DNA of 64,000 nt. Origin: Cymodocea nodosa. Lineage: Eukaryota > Streptophyta > Magnoliopsida > Alismatales > Cymodoceaceae. The stretch covers positions 1,488,001-1,552,000 of the forward strand of contig JAZBRI010000009.1 of assembly GCA_036874045.1 (NCBI GenBank). Reading direction: 5' to 3'. This document shows, piece by piece, positions 1 to 11,778 of the stretch. The notes beneath the pieces are model-generated. The model made no database searches, had not been told where the DNA came from, and worked only from the letters and a program-made list of their open reading frames with translations. The position numbers and the translations under genes were made by a program. Numbering within the stretch: the first letter of the stretch is position 1; each line of letters starts with the position of its first letter.

Positions 1-9
1 CAATTCAAT

Positions 10-27
10 TCCTCGGCAACGGCGCCA
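10..27 (-). other. Primer binding site, tRNA-Asp type, of an off-window gypsy element
   Basis: On the minus strand this reads TGGCGCCGTTGCCGAGG, which matches the complement of the 3' end of plant tRNA-Asp(GTC) except for one base. This is the usual primer of Athila/Tat gypsy elements. It lies 7 bp beyond the LTR end at 35, the same spacing as at 26469-26475 and 52505-52511. A primer site on this side of the LTR means the internal region of another minus-strand element continues to the left of the window. Confidence 0.8.
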
Positions 28-34
28 TAAAACT

Positions 35-1894
35 TGTTTGTGTTTTCCCAGCACTACACTAGAAAAACTTGGATTTGTTACTTCTATTTTTACTTAGTTA
101 ATTTATCTTTATACCTATTCTTTCTTTTAGAAGTAAACAAACAACCTTTAATACAATTTAGATATTAATTCCAATTTGTACTTTAACTGCAAGTGCATAG
201 TGTCTATTGTATAAGTATGCAAGTATAGGTCGATTCCACAGGAAATTGCTGACGAATTTAAGAAATGTTTGATTGTGAACAATTCAAATTTATATTCAAT
301 AAGCACTCTATTAAGTTACAGTTAACTCAACGGACTAAGTTCGTTGAGTTATGGCTAACTCAACAGACTATGCTCGTGGACTTAAGTTAACTCCACGAGC
401 CTATCTCTTCTTTATAATACTAATATTTACAGAGGAATTCGGCCAACCATTGGGTGATTACCCAGATTGTAAATAACATCAATTAAGCTTTTTAATGCTA
501 GTTAACATTGGATTTATCATTAAGCAATACTAACATTCAAATGATTCAAACAGTCACCATTAAAATCTTTAAGTTTTTTTTATACGAACCAATTTCAATA
601 AACTGTAAAATTAAAACTAACATAAAACAATCATAAAACTGATACAGATAACATTAATCACGATACAACACAAATAATACAACACTCAAATACAACATAC
701 AAACAAAGATAAATTGTTTTTGGTATTTTTGTTTTTGATGTAATGGGCGAAAGGTGAAATGTAAAGTAATCTCACTTGACAGTAAATACTTCCGACACTA
801 CTTGCAACGCGATTACACCATTGAAAATTAAACCACTTACAATTTTGTCTCCTCTCCCTACAGAATCACGAGTCCAAAATTGCAAGATGATCTCCTCTTC
901 AGCATACAAGCATCAACCTGAAGCCAAGGCTAAAAGCTTTACGATCTCCTGAAATATGAGTCGACACTTGGTGAAAATGGCTTCCCTTCCCGCGACACAA
1001 TCACTCCTCACAATGGTTGTCAGGCACTGTGTTTGGCTCGAAATCGACCCGACATCAGGCAAGTATCCTCACAGACCTCCGATGATTGGTAATTATGGTG
1101 GTGATACGATGGTTGGTGTGATACTTCGGAGAATCGTCAATACTGTCTGTAGAAAGCTCAGTGCTCCTCCTCTGTATACACTGGTCATCCATCAATCACA
1201 CACACTTTTTCTTTTTTTCTTCTTTTCTTTTATATTTCTTCAGTAGTAACTGCTTCTACTTGAATGGTCAGTTGGATTTCCTTCCTTCAAATTAACGACG
1301 ATGATTTCTTTCTCCCTACGTGATTGAATTCCTGCATGATACGTGCAAACGTGGTTTTTTCCTTCCAACTGTCTGTTTCTGCAACCGTTATAGTGGCATA
1401 TTAGAAAATATATAGTTCGTGGAGTTACAAATAACTCAACGGACTTTCTTCGTTGATTTAAATATAAAACACGTGCAAAAATAACAACTTAAGTTTATAA
1501 CGCTAACCTAATGCATTGCCTTAGTGTATATTCATGTAACTCAACGCGTACATTTATGCTAACTTAACGAGTTATAACGTAAGTAAATCTACCAGCTCTC
1601 AACACGTGTCAACAGTAGTTTAAACATAAAATAACATTTCAAAGAGTTACAGGTATAACTATCTGATGCTCAAATGCATTTTCGGATACTTAAGAATTTC
1701 ACAGCCTGCAATTTACCGACAGTTCATAAATGTACTAAATTAACATTAATTCCCCAAAATTAAGCAGATTCTTCAACTAAAGCATATAATAGTGCAATTA
1801 TAACATAATGGCTTAATTCTCATATAGTAAGCTAAATATTATGCAATTAACCATCATTTAACCATTAATAATATGCACTTTTTCATTCTAAACA
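35..1894 (-). repeat. Ty3/gypsy LTR (3' LTR of element A, shared with a left neighbour)
   Basis: This 1860-bp block starts TG and ends CA. It is homologous along its length to 26476-30257, to 37222-39044 and, inverted, to 50650-52504. A conserved opening (AAGTAAACAAACAACC at about 131) and the same closing CTAAACA mark the family. Palindromes of the type AACTCAACGGA/TTCGTTGAGTT occur at 324-350 and again around 1410-1570. The plus-strand ORF at 956-1246 is antisense to the LTR and is not a gene. The PPT that should follow at 1895 is missing, by a deletion of about 550 bp compared with element B. Confidence 0.8.
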
Positions 1895-2437
1895 GTCAAC
1901 AATCCCAGATCTGATCAGGATCTTAGGTTGCCAGATTTCAAGAGTCCTTTTTTAGGTCAACAATCCTTACATACCTATATGCTTAAGTACAAAAGGCTCG
2001 TGATCAAATAAGTTAATAAACTCTTAAAGTTTTTTTTTTTTTCCTTTTGTTTTTCTTTATCTTTTTTTTTTTTTTTTTCAAAACAAAAAACATTAATCAC
2101 ATACTGTATATGTATGTATTTCATTAATGCAGATGCAATAAAACACTAATCTCATATAGTCCTACTTCTATCATTTACTGAAAATATGAATCCAAAACAA
2201 TAAGCTCATACTTTTTCTATAGTTTAATAAGATCTACACATAAATCATTCTACAAGTTCAATCAATCAAATTAAATGTATCTTTAATCATATGTGTTTTA
2301 TTTAATCTAGAATTCACATCTCAGCTCTTTCAGGACTTTAGATAATTTACTGATTTTTCATTAAGCACTCTGATTTCATTTTAAAATCGTGAAACTGTTA
2401 AACTCATGAAATTCAGAAAAAAAACATAAGATACTAT
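1895..2437 (-). other. 3' UTR of gypsy element A, first part
   Basis: Non-coding sequence aligned with about 39610-40137 of element B. It has long T-runs at 2030-2080 and no credible ORF. It is interrupted at 2437 by the copia insertion and resumes at 10975. Confidence 0.65.
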
Positions 2438-4182
2438 TGTTAGGATTGATAGGCTCACCAGAGGGGGGGTGAATGGTGAAAGTGTGTATTTTAAAATTCT
2501 TTTAATGTTTAATCGAATGATTCAACAAAAATGGAATGAGATGAAACTAATATAATGTAAATTAACAGAGATAAGAAACACACAGCAAATTTTTAGGTGG
2601 TTCACCAATTTGGCTAGTCCACCCCCAAGGTTCACTTGGGCTTCACTAAGTGTTTCAACACTTACACACTTGCTTTCAGGTCAAAGCAAGAACCAACTAC
2701 ACAGAAGTTTTCAGGTAAAAACTTCAGTAAACCAACCTCTAGAGTTTTCAGGTCGAAACTCAAACCAACACTGTATGTAGCTTTTAGGTTGAAGCCACGA
2801 ACCAACAACTTTAAACCTTCAATCAGAGTTTTGGTGCAAGAGCTTTTTTTCTGCATTGGATCTTCTGAATATTCTTCACTATTTGCAAACTTGAGTATCA
2901 ATGGAATTAGAGTGTAGCTCACTGTATATCTCTCATGTATATCCGTTGTCTATATTTTGAATATATACTTGATATGTACAACGATCATATTTTCCTCCAA
3001 CAGATGTATTCTACTGTACTTCATTAAGATCAAGTCTCAACACGGCAAGTGACTATTCAGAAAAAAACGTTTCAAGTCAACTTACCGATTTTCCTGTTCT
3101 TTCGGATAGTTAGCTATGCAACTCTCTAAAGAGTAACTGTAACTCACCGAAAGATCACTTATCCTTTACTGCCAAGTAGGATTCCAGAATATTTAAATGT
3201 GAGCTGTCATCTAATTGAATACTTATAACTGTAACTCACCGAATAGTTATATACTTGACTCTGTCAACTTTCCGATTTTAATTTAGCACGTGCATAAAAA
3301 GACTGACTTAAGTTTCGAAAGGTTATCCTGTAGCTCACCGAAATTCTTCAAGATTACAGATAGTTATTTTTCTAACTCTCCGAAAACTTATTTGAGCCAT
3401 TGTCCAGAATTCTGCACATGGGAAATTCAATGACTTAAGTTTCAGATGGTTAAACTGTAACTCACCAAAACTCTTTTGAAATTTCAGATAGTTATCCTTC
3501 TAACTCTCTGAAAACCTATTTGAGCATCTGTTTGGATTTCTGCACGTGGGAAATTCACTAACTTAAGTTTTGGATAGTTAAACTGTAACTTACCGAAACT
3601 CTCTTTTAGATTTCGGATAGTTATCTAACTCTCCAATTTTCCCATTTAAACTTTCAACTGCTGGCTTCTCCATTTTGCACATGCGTAATAAAATGACTTA
3701 AGTTCTAGAAAGTTATGCCTGTAACTTCTCGAAAAACTCGAATAGTTATCTAACTCTCCGAAAAGAAAACTCAGATAGTTATCTAACTCTCCGACAAGTC
3801 TTTTAAGCTTACGTTCTGTATTTCTGCATGTTGTTTATTGAATGACTTAACTTTTGGATAGTTATACCTGTAACTCTCCGAAAAGTCCATTAAGCTTCCA
3901 GATAGTTATCTCCTTAACTATCTAATCATTCAATCCCTTTAACTGTTTGATTAAATAACTCTCCAAAGGCTTTGTAAAATCAGATAGTTATTCTTTAACT
4001 GTCCGATAGCATTGCAGTTGCTTTAAACTTGCTCTTCGGATACTTAGACCTGTAACTGTTCGATTTTGCTGAATCTTCTTGATCTATTTGTCAATATGAT
4101 CTAATGTAGTAAGACTTAACTATGAAATACAATATGTTTCCTCACATAGGTTTTGCATTATCAAAATACTTGGGTACTAACA
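2438..4182 (-). repeat. 3' LTR of copia-1
   Basis: Starts TGTTAGGATTGATAGG and ends ACTAACA. It pairs base for base with 9225-10969. The right two thirds (about 3098-4068) is an array of imperfect palindromes built from GGATAGTTA and TAACTCTCCG. The small ORFs at 2636-2922 are chance reading frames and also appear in the other LTR. Confidence 0.93.
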
Positions 4183-4480
4183 ATCTCCCCTTTTTTGATA
4201 ATAACAAAAACCTTTACAATTATTTACATGTATTTCACTCCCTAGTGTATTTCTATACATTTAGTCACACAGAGAAACATAAAACAGGAATTTAACAAAA
4301 CTATACTGACAAGGAGGGATTCCTCCCCCTGACTTTGAGCAAACTTCTCCCCTTATCTGTGTGTTGAGTTTTTCTTTTAATTCTTGCTGGAAATACTGTG
4401 AGTGACCATATACTTGACAAATACTATGAGTGACCATATACTTGACAAATTTTCAAATCCTTCTCCCCCTTTTTGTCATT
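4183..4480 (-). other. Polypurine tract region with several PPTs
   Basis: Directly inside the 3' LTR the minus strand reads AAAAAAGGGGAGAT (4183-4196), the primary PPT. Further purine runs follow on the minus strand at about 4315 (AGGGGGAGGAAT), 4347 (AAGGGGAGAAG) and 4462 (AAAAAGGGGGAGAAGG). Multiple PPTs are a described feature of Sireviruses. The stretch 4183-4576 is otherwise non-coding. Confidence 0.75.
4391..4446. repeat. Tandem duplication of 28 bp
   Basis: Two adjacent copies (4391-4418 and 4419-4446) of a unit containing GAGTGACCATATACTTGAC differ by one base. It lies in the non-coding 3' region of copia-1. Confidence 0.85.
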
Positions 4481-4576
4481 ATATAAAAAGGTGAGGACTA
4501 TAAAACTGATATAACCTGCACAAGTAGGTTAGCAGAAAAACAAGCTCCCATAGTGTGAGCTTGATGAATAAAATAT

Positions 4577-6022
4577 TTAAAGATCTTGTAAAGAACATAT
4601 TCTTAGATTTCGTCTAATATGATTAAAAGTTGATTCATTTAAAGGTTTGGTGAAAATATCTGCAAGTTGATTTTCTGTTGGCACAAACTTAAGTGAAATG
4701 TTCCCTTTCTCTACATGATCTCTTAGAAAATGATGTCTGATATTAATATGCTTGGCTCTGGAATGAAGTACTATATTCTTAGATAGACTAATTGCACTAC
4801 TGTTATCACAAAATATGATTGAATTCTGAATTTTCAATCTATAATCTACTAGAGTTTGCTACATCCAAAGGATTTGTGCACAACACAATCCAGCTGCAAT
4901 ATACTCGGCTTCAGTAGTAGATAAAGCTATACTATTTTGTTTCCTACTGAACCATCAGATTAAAGAACATCCAAGTAATTGACAAGTACCACTGGTGCTT
5001 TTTCTATCAGATCTGCTCCCTACATAATCTACATCACTATAGCCTGTTAAAATTAAACTACTGTCAGCTGAGTAGAATAATCTGAAATCTTTTGTTCCTT
5101 GTAGATATTTGAAGATTCTTTTGACTGATTTCAAATGTGATTCCTTTGGTGATGCTTGAAATCTAGCACACAAGCATACACTAAACATAATATCTGGCCT
5201 GCTAGCTGAAAGGTATAATAGGGATCCAATCATACCTCTATATTGCCTTTGATCCATTGCAACACTTGAATCATCCATTTCTATTTTAATGCTTGAGCTC
5301 ATTGGAGTATTTGCGGATTTAATGTTTTCATAACCAAATTTTTTCAACATCTCTTTGCAGTATTTTTCTTGGTTGACAAAGATACCATTATGCATTTGAT
5401 GAATCTATAATCCCAAGAAAAACTTCAACTCTCCCATCATGCTCATTTCGAATTTATTTTTCATCAAATTCTGAAATTCATGATAGAGATCTTCTGAAGT
5501 GGCTCCAAAGACTATATCATCAACATATATCTGTACAATCAACATATGCACAACAAAAGTTTTGACAAACAAAGTGCTATCCACTTTGCCTATAGAAAAA
5601 TTGTTTTCAATTAAAAATCTTTTCAATTTCTCATACCAAGCTCTAGGTGCCTGTTTCAAATCATATAGAGCCTTTCTCAATTTGTAGACATGATCCAGCT
5701 TGAGTTTATCTTCAAATCCAGGAGGTTGTTTAACAAACACTTCTTCTTGAATTTCTCCATTTAAGAAGGCACTTTTCACATCCATTTGAAACAATCTTAT
5801 CTTCATACTACTTGTAAAGGCAAGCGACATTCTGATAGCTTCAATCCTGGCTACAAGAGAAAAAGTTTCTTCATAGTCAATACCTTCCTGCTGATTGTAG
5901 CCTTGTGCAACTAATCGAGCTTTATTTCTGAGAATGTTATCATCTTCATCTAATTTGTTTTTGAAAATCCATTTAGTTCCAATGATGGATTTTCCTGCAG
6001 GTTTTTCTATTAGTTCCCACAC
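4577..6022 (-). pseudogene. copia-1 reverse transcriptase and RNase H (broken)
   Basis: This is the C-terminal half of the copia polyprotein, which copies the RNA genome and removes the RNA strand. The RT begins with the WELI and GTKWIFKNK motifs and holds NKARLVAQGY, the QMDVKSAFLNG motif and the catalytic YVDD (in YVDDIVFGAT). The segment 4955-5395 carries the MIGSLLYLSASRPD and DRKSTSGTCQLLG motifs. The RNase H end (4577-4837) has CDNSSAISLSKN, RAKHI, IRHHFLRD and ADIFTKPL. All pieces lie in one reading frame with the integrase upstream. They are separated by stop codons only, for example at about 5411 where LGLQ reads LGL-stop (CAG to TAG). It is inactive as it stands. Confidence 0.93.
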
Positions 6023-6037
6023 ATTGTTTTTCTGGAA

Positions 6038-7093
6038 CTAATTTAATTCTTCCTGCATGGCCATTGTCCAGTAGGTATCCTTACAGGCTTCATCTACTGA
6101 TTTTGGCTCTATTTCTGACGCAAATGCACAAAAATTATAGATATCTTGTGCTTTGCTTTTGGTTTGTACTCCTTTGGATATATTTCCAATAATTTGTTCC
6201 TCGGGATGATCAGATCTAAACTTCCAACTGTTATGATTCTGATATCTAAGGTTGAGATTCTGGTCTAACACTTGTGAATTGGTATTCTGCTTGCTTTTAT
6301 CATCTTCAAAGTATTCATTTTCACTATCATCATTAATTTTCAGCTTTTTGAAATTCTAGAATAGATCTTCATCAAACTGAACATTTATACTTTCCTCCAC
6401 TCTTCTATCTTCAGCAAAATATACTTTGTAAGCTTTGCTTCTCGAGGAGTAACCAACAAGTATGGCAGGTTCAGACTTAGCATCAAACTTGTCTTTAGCA
6501 TTTCCTGTATTTAAGACAAAACATTTGCATCCAAATGTCTTAAAATAGCCCACATTTGGAGTTTTCTCGAACCAAATTTCAAAGGGTGTCTTATTCAATA
6601 TGGATCTAATGTGAGTTCTGTTGGAAATGTGACAAGCTGTTCCTACAACTTCTGCCTAGAGAAATTTAGGTAGATTCGTGGCACTTAACATAGTTCTAGC
6701 CATTTCTTGTAATGTCCTATTTTTTCTTTCCACAACTCCATTTTGAGCAGGAGTTCTAGGATAAGAGAATTCATGCAAAATTCCAAATGAATTGCAGAGG
6801 TTTTCAAATTCATAGTTTTCAAATTCACCACCATGATCACTTCTAATTTTCTTCACTATTAGTTCCTTCTAATTCGGAACTCTTATGCAGAAATTCCTGA
6901 ACTCATTGCAAGTTTCATTTTTATGTGTCAAAAATATTACCCAAGTTAATCTAGAGAAGTCATCAACAATAACAAAGGTATATTTTCATCCCCCAAGACT
7001 TAATACTTGAGAAGGACCAAACAAATCTAGATGTAGCAGTTCTAATGGCCTTTTGGTGGAAACAACACTTTTGCTGTGAAGAGCAGTTCTCTT
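6038..7093 (-). pseudogene. copia-1 integrase core and linker (broken)
   Basis: The integrase joins cDNA to host DNA. Visible are the second catalytic Asp in RSDHGGEFEN and the catalytic Glu in NGVVERKNRTLQEMARTML, followed by the NKTPFEIWF and FGCKCFVLN motifs of the copia integrase C-terminus. The first Asp lies near LHLDLFGP around 7030. In-frame stops occur after ECMLGK (about 7096), before KYTFVIVDD (TGA), near 6867 and near 6658 (a TAG where a Trp is usual). The frame is continuous with 7094-7654 and with RT, so decay was by point mutation. The stretch 6038-6355 is the variable linker to RT and ends with AMQEELN. Confidence 0.88.
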
Positions 7094-7654
7094 CTACTTC
7101 CCTAGCATACACTCACTGCACACTCTATCCTTCTTAAAAGTGAGTTTAGGCAGACCCCTAACAAGATCACCTACGAATAGCTTTCTGATATTCTTCATAC
7201 TAATGTGACCAAGTCTTCTATGCCACACCCAATCATCTTCACCAGTTGCTACCAAACAGGAATTGCTTGTAGAATTTTCATATGGAAAGTTTAATGTATA
7301 TATTGAGCAATTTCTAATACTAGTAAATTTTGTTTCATTTGTGGCAGGATCAATAATGTAGCAGTTTTTAGCATTAAAAGATATAGTATAGCCTTTATCA
7401 CATAATTGTCCTACACTTAACAAATTTTGTTTTAAACCATTTACATGCAAGACATTCTCAATTATACCATTTTCAGATGTAATATTTCCTATTGCAGTTA
7501 TTTTACACTTTTCATTATTTCCAAACTTAATAGATCCTGAACTTAAGTTTTTAACTGAGTCAAGAAAACTTTTCTTACCTGTCATGTGCTTTGAACATCC
7601 ACTGTCCACAATCCATTTAGTTGAACGTGCTTGAAACTCCTTGTCACCCTGCAA
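7094..7654 (-). pseudogene. copia-1 aspartic protease and GAG-pre-integrase domain
   Basis: The protease active site appears as WIVDSGCSKHMTG near the N-terminus, a normal copia D-S-G triad. It is followed by FGNNEKCKITAIGN and the LLSVGQLCDKGY motif. The HHCC zinc finger of the integrase N-terminus follows (WHRRLGHISMKNIRKL, then CSECMLGK). This 186-residue open stretch is the longest intact piece of the polyprotein. It stays in frame with the integrase and RT segments downstream and is cut off by an amber codon at its end. Confidence 0.9.
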
Positions 7655-9173
7655 ATTATACTGAAATTAAAGCTTTTGGTACCCAAATTTTCTTGGGTCC
7701 AATAGTTGTTGGTAGTCACATATGACCTAATCTTCGTTTGATGGCAAACACAGTGGTGCCATCTCTATAAGATCGAATCACTCCACCACAATAAGGTATT
7801 TCCTGTGGTGTAGCATACCCTAGGCCATATTTATTCCCATTTGATCATTGAGATCCTATTATTTTATTTAATCCTTTTTGTCCTTGAGTAAATTTACATA
7901 CATTATTTTTCAAATCTGATATAGTAGTTGATAGAATTTTATTTTCATCTTTTAATTTACAGTTATCACAATTATACTTATCTAAATTTGATTTTAGATT
8001 CTTATTTTCAACTATAGTTGATTCTAATTCAGCAAATGAATTTTCTAAGCACTAATTTAATCTTTTAATTTCTTTCTTAAAATCTCTACACTTCACATAT
8101 AAATTATCTATAGTAGATAAAAGACTATTTATGTCTAGATCATCATGCTCATTTTCTGAACTAGAGGAAGTAAAGCATACCTCTTATGCTGCAAAACAAA
8201 CATTTGCTGCAGCTTCTTCTTTAGACTCTGATGTACAACTTGAAAAGCTACTATCATCCCACGTAGCTTTGAGAGCCATCTTCTTTTTGTCTTTCAATCT
8301 CTTCTTCTTATCTCATTGATCCTCTTCTATCTAAAATGGATAGGTCTGTATGTGCCCTTGCCTTTTACATTTGAAACATGTAGGAATAATTCTTTTAGAG
8401 TAGCTGGGCTTATTCTTTTTCTTCATGAATTTTCTGAAATTTCTTGCCAGCAACATGATCTCATCATCATCTAAGCTAGGAACTTCTTCTGTAGATGGAA
8501 ATGCTATTTCCTTTTTCTTTTCAACTTTCTTTTCAACAGTTCCTTCTTGCTCTTTCCAGTCCTCCATCTAAGCTTTGTGGGCCAGAAGATTGTCCAACAA
8601 TTCTTCAACTATATAGTTGTTAAGATCCTTGGAATCTTGAATAGATGTGGACTTTTGTTTCCACTCAACAGTTAAGCTCCTCAGGATCTTCTACACCTGT
8701 TGACTTGAAGAGAACTCCTTTCCCAAGCCTTTCAGACTATTAGTGATTTCAGTAAATCTAGAAAACATCTCAGTTATGTTTTCATTATCATTCATTTTAA
8801 ACAGTTCAAGTTTTCTTAAAGGAATAATGATTTTTGTATCCTTAACCTGGCTTGTACCTTCATGAGTAACTTGAAGGATTTTTCACGCCTCATGAGCAGA
8901 TTTACATGCAGATACTTTATTATATTGATCAGCAGTTAGTGCACAATAAATAGCATTCAACCCTCTAGCATCCAACTAGATGATTTTCTCATCCTCCTCA
9001 AACCAATCCATAACATTATTGGTTGGAAGTGTAGTTCCAAGAACAACAATCTTCCAGAGTTTAACATCAGAACTCCTAAGGAAACACTCCATTCTATTCT
9101 TCTAATAGTTATAATTGGAGCCATCGAATAGGGGAGATCCGTGGATGTTTTGTCCCTCAGCAATTTGAGCCAT
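7655..9173 (-). pseudogene. copia-1 gag (nucleocapsid region, broken)
   Basis: The likely start is the ATG at 9173, 36 bp after the PBS. The reading frame then shows GQNIHGSPLFDG, an LDARGLNAIYCAL motif, THEGTSQVKDTK and LELFKMNDNENITEMFSRF, the UBN2-type capsid core of plant copia Gag. Downstream, at 8331-8567, is a zinc knuckle beginning CFKCKRQGHIQ whose final Cys is replaced by Tyr (TGT to TAT). The stretch 7655-8330 is Gag C-terminal sequence. At least five stops interrupt the frame, most explained by TGG to TAG/TGA or CAG to TAG. A frameshift separates it from the protease frame. The nominal ORF at 8957-9163 is out of frame and not the protein. Confidence 0.85.
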
Positions 9174-9210
9174 AAATCCAGATGGTTAAATCTTATGAAG
9201 GATTAACCTT

Positions 9211-9222
9211 ACTTTGATACCA
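9211..9222 (-). other. Primer binding site of copia-1 (initiator tRNA-Met type)
   Basis: The minus strand reads TGGTATCAAAGT next to the LTR. It matches the TGGTATCAGAGC consensus for tRNA-iMet priming with small changes. Confidence 0.88.
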
Positions 9223-9224
9223 AC

Positions 9225-10969
9225 TATTAGGATCGATAGGCTCACTAGAGGGGGAGTGAATGGTGAAAGTGTGTATTTTAAAATTCTTTTAATGTTTAAT
9301 CGAATGATTCAACAAAAATGGAATGAGATGAAACTAATATAATGCAAATTAACAGAGATAAGAAACACACAACAAATTTTTAGGTGGTTCACCAATTTGG
9401 CTAGTCCACCCCCAAGGTTCACTTGGGCTTCACTAAGTGTTTCAACACTTACACACGTGCTTTCAGGTCAAAGCAAGAACCAACTACACAGAAGTTTTCA
9501 GGTAAAAACTTCAGTAAACCAACCTCTAGAGTTTTCAGGTCGAAACTCAAACCAACACTATATGTAGCTTTCAGGTTGAAGCCACAAACCAACAGCTTCA
9601 AACCTTCAATCAGAGTTTTGGCGCAAGAGCTTTTTTTCTATAATGGATCTTCTGAATATTCTTCACTGTTTGCAGACTTGAGTATCAATGGAATTAGAGT
9701 GTAGCTCACTATATATCTCTCATGTATATCCGTTGTCTGTATTTTGAATATATACTTGATATGTACAACGATCATATTTTCCTCCAACGGATGTATTCTA
9801 CTGTACTTCATTAGGATCAAGTCCCAATACAGCAAGTGACCGTTCAGAAAAAAACGTTTCAAGTCAACTTACTGATTTTCTTGTTCCTTCGGATAGTTAG
9901 CTATGCAACTCTCCGAAGAGTAACTGTAACTCACCGAAAGATCACTTATCCTTTACTACCAGGTAGGATTCCAGAATATTTAAATGTGAGCTATCATATA
10001 ATCGAATACTTATAACTGTAACTCACCGAACAGTTATATACTTGACTTTGTCAACTTTCTGATTTTAATTTAGCACGTGCATAAAAAGACTGACTTAAGT
10101 TTCAGAAGGTTATCCTGTAACTCACTGAAATTCTTCAAGATTACAGATAGTTATTTTTCTAACTCTCCGAAAACTTATTTGAGCCACTGTTTGGAATTCT
10201 GCACGTGGGAAATTCAATGACTTAAGTTTCGGATGGTTAAACTGTAACTCACCAAAACTCTTTTGAAATTTCAGATAGTTATCCTTCTAACTCTCTGAAA
10301 ACCTATTTGAGCATCTGTCTGGATTTCTACACGTGGGAAATTCACTAACTTAAGTTTCGGATAGTTAAACTGTAACTTAGCGAAACTCTCTTTTAGATTT
10401 CAGATAGTTATCTAACTCTCTGATTTTCCCATTTAAACTTTCAACTGCTGGCTTCTCCATTTTGCACGTGCGTAATAAAATGACTTAAGTTCCAGAAAGT
10501 TATGCCTGTAACTTACAAAAAAATTCGAATAGTTATCTAACTCTTCGAAAAGAAAACTCGGATAGTTATCTAACTCTCCGACAAGTCTTTTAAGCTTCCG
10601 TTCTGTATTTCTACACGTGGTTTATTGAATGACTTAACTTTCAGATAGTTATACCTGTAACTCTCCGAAAAGTCCTTTAAGCTTCCGGATAGTTATCTCC
10701 TTAACTATCCGATCATTCAATCCCTTTAACTATCTGATTAAATAACTCTCCGAAGGCTTTGTAAAATCGGATAGTTATTCTTTAATTGTCTGATAGCATT
10801 GCAGCTGCTTTAAACTTGCTCTTCGGATACTTAGACTTGTAACTATCTGATTTTGCTGAATCTTCTTGATCTATTTGTCAATATGATCTAATGCAGTAAG
10901 ACTTAACTGTGAAATACAATATGTTTCCTCACATAGGTTTTGCATTATCAAAATACTTGGGTACTAACA
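9225..10969 (-). repeat. 5' LTR of copia-1
   Basis: Full-length partner of 2438-4182, 1745 bp. Its inner end begins TATTAGG rather than TGTTAGG, a single G-to-A change. It holds the same palindrome array. Confidence 0.93.
9885..10855. repeat. Array of about 15 imperfect palindromes in the copia-1 LTR
   Basis: About 32 half-sites related to TTCGGATAGTTA or its partner TAACTCTCCGAA occur here, nearly all as head-to-head pairs. The cleanest is CGGATAGTTA-TC-TAACTCTCCG at 10559-10580 with one mismatch. The same array is at about 3098-4068 in the other LTR. Arrays of short host-specific palindromes are known in Sirevirus LTRs. Function is unproven; regulatory protein binding or cruciform/RNA hairpin formation are candidates. 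Confidence 0.8.
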
Positions 10970-10974
10970 ACTAT

Positions 10975-11778
10975 ATCTAGATTTGCATAAATAGTAAATT
11001 CTATAGCATCTTATATAGCCTTCTAAATATAACATTCAAGTAGTTTCAATTTATAAAAATTTTACAGTCTCAATTTTCAGACTGTTACATGGCTGTTACT
11101 TTAATTACCTCCCCCCCATACCTACATTTTGCATTGTCCTCAATGTAAAAGATTTGACAATAAATACAATAATTGTAGTAGACATGAATACAATTTCGTT
11201 GATTTAGCACCTAGCTCAACGAATGAGTTTAAATCTAAATTCAGGATAAGTAATCTGTTACATACCTTGTTTCGTTTGTATCTCCTTCTACATATTTTGA
11301 TTTTTTATTCTGAAAAACTTTTTATACATAGATAAAAGAAGAATATATAACAAAATAACATTTAACAGATATTGATAAATCAATGTCTTGTGTGGAACCC
11401 AGGCTCCTATGCCTTTGGTGGCTCACAAGCAAGCTAGTTGGTTTCCCAACACAGATACCAACAAACTGGATTGATATTTTGTTTTTTTTATTTTATAAAA
11501 TAAACTAAAACTAAATTTTTTCTAAAAGTAAATGCAGAAAACACACAACATTACAAGCATAAAATCATAGCTTAAGAACATGATTGAAAAGTAGAAACAA
11601 ATGGAATAAGCATGTCAGTCCAAGCAAGCTTTTTAGGCATAATTCTTCTTGCTATTAATTCTGTTTTAATGTAGTTCGTATTCCTTCTTAATTTGTAAAC
11701 TTGTAGTATATTATCAATACTAAATACAAGTGTATTACCATTAATGAAATGAAATGTAGAAAGGGATCCTTTTCGGTT
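10975..11778 (-). other. 3' UTR of gypsy element A, second part
   Basis: Resumes the UTR broken at 2437 and aligns with 40138-41092 of element B. It contains a pyrimidine run at 11109-11119 (minus strand GGGGGGAGG), a possible secondary PPT, followed by a conserved TTTTGCATTGTCCTCAATG block. A second conserved block, GTGTGGAACCCAGGCTCC, is at 11390. No coding sequence seen; the plus-strand ORF at 11129-11335 is not conserved in element B. Confidence 0.65.

Larger units (their letters stand above)
2438..10969 (-). mobile_element. Complete Ty1/copia element (Sirevirus-like), copia-1
   Basis: The 8532-bp element is bounded by two 1745-bp LTRs and flanked by the target duplication ACTAT (2433-2437 and 10970-10974). 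It has a PBS of initiator tRNA-Met type, polypurine tracts, and gag, protease, integrase, RT and RNase H in copia order on the minus strand. The LTRs align with no net indel (constant offset 6787). In the first ~275 bp I count 7 differences, six of them transitions, so the insertion is fairly recent. The coding region is dead: about a dozen in-frame stops. Several polypurine tracts and palindrome-rich LTRs fit the plant Sirevirus lineage, but lineage placement needs a tree. Confidence 0.93.

Noticed and set aside
956..1246. Plus-strand ORF, partly repeated at 27421-27606
   Set aside because: It lies antisense within the gypsy LTR and recurs only because the LTR recurs. It is not kept open in the other copies (37222-39044).
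2636..2922. Overlapping ORFs on both strands, repeated at 9423-9862
   Set aside because: They fall in the two copia-1 LTRs with no family resemblance and are explained by LTR identity.
35..11106. Treating 35-11106 as one giant LTR
   Set aside because: Comparison with element B shows the LTR ends at CTAAACA with a PPT next to it. The rest is 3' UTR interrupted by copia-1.
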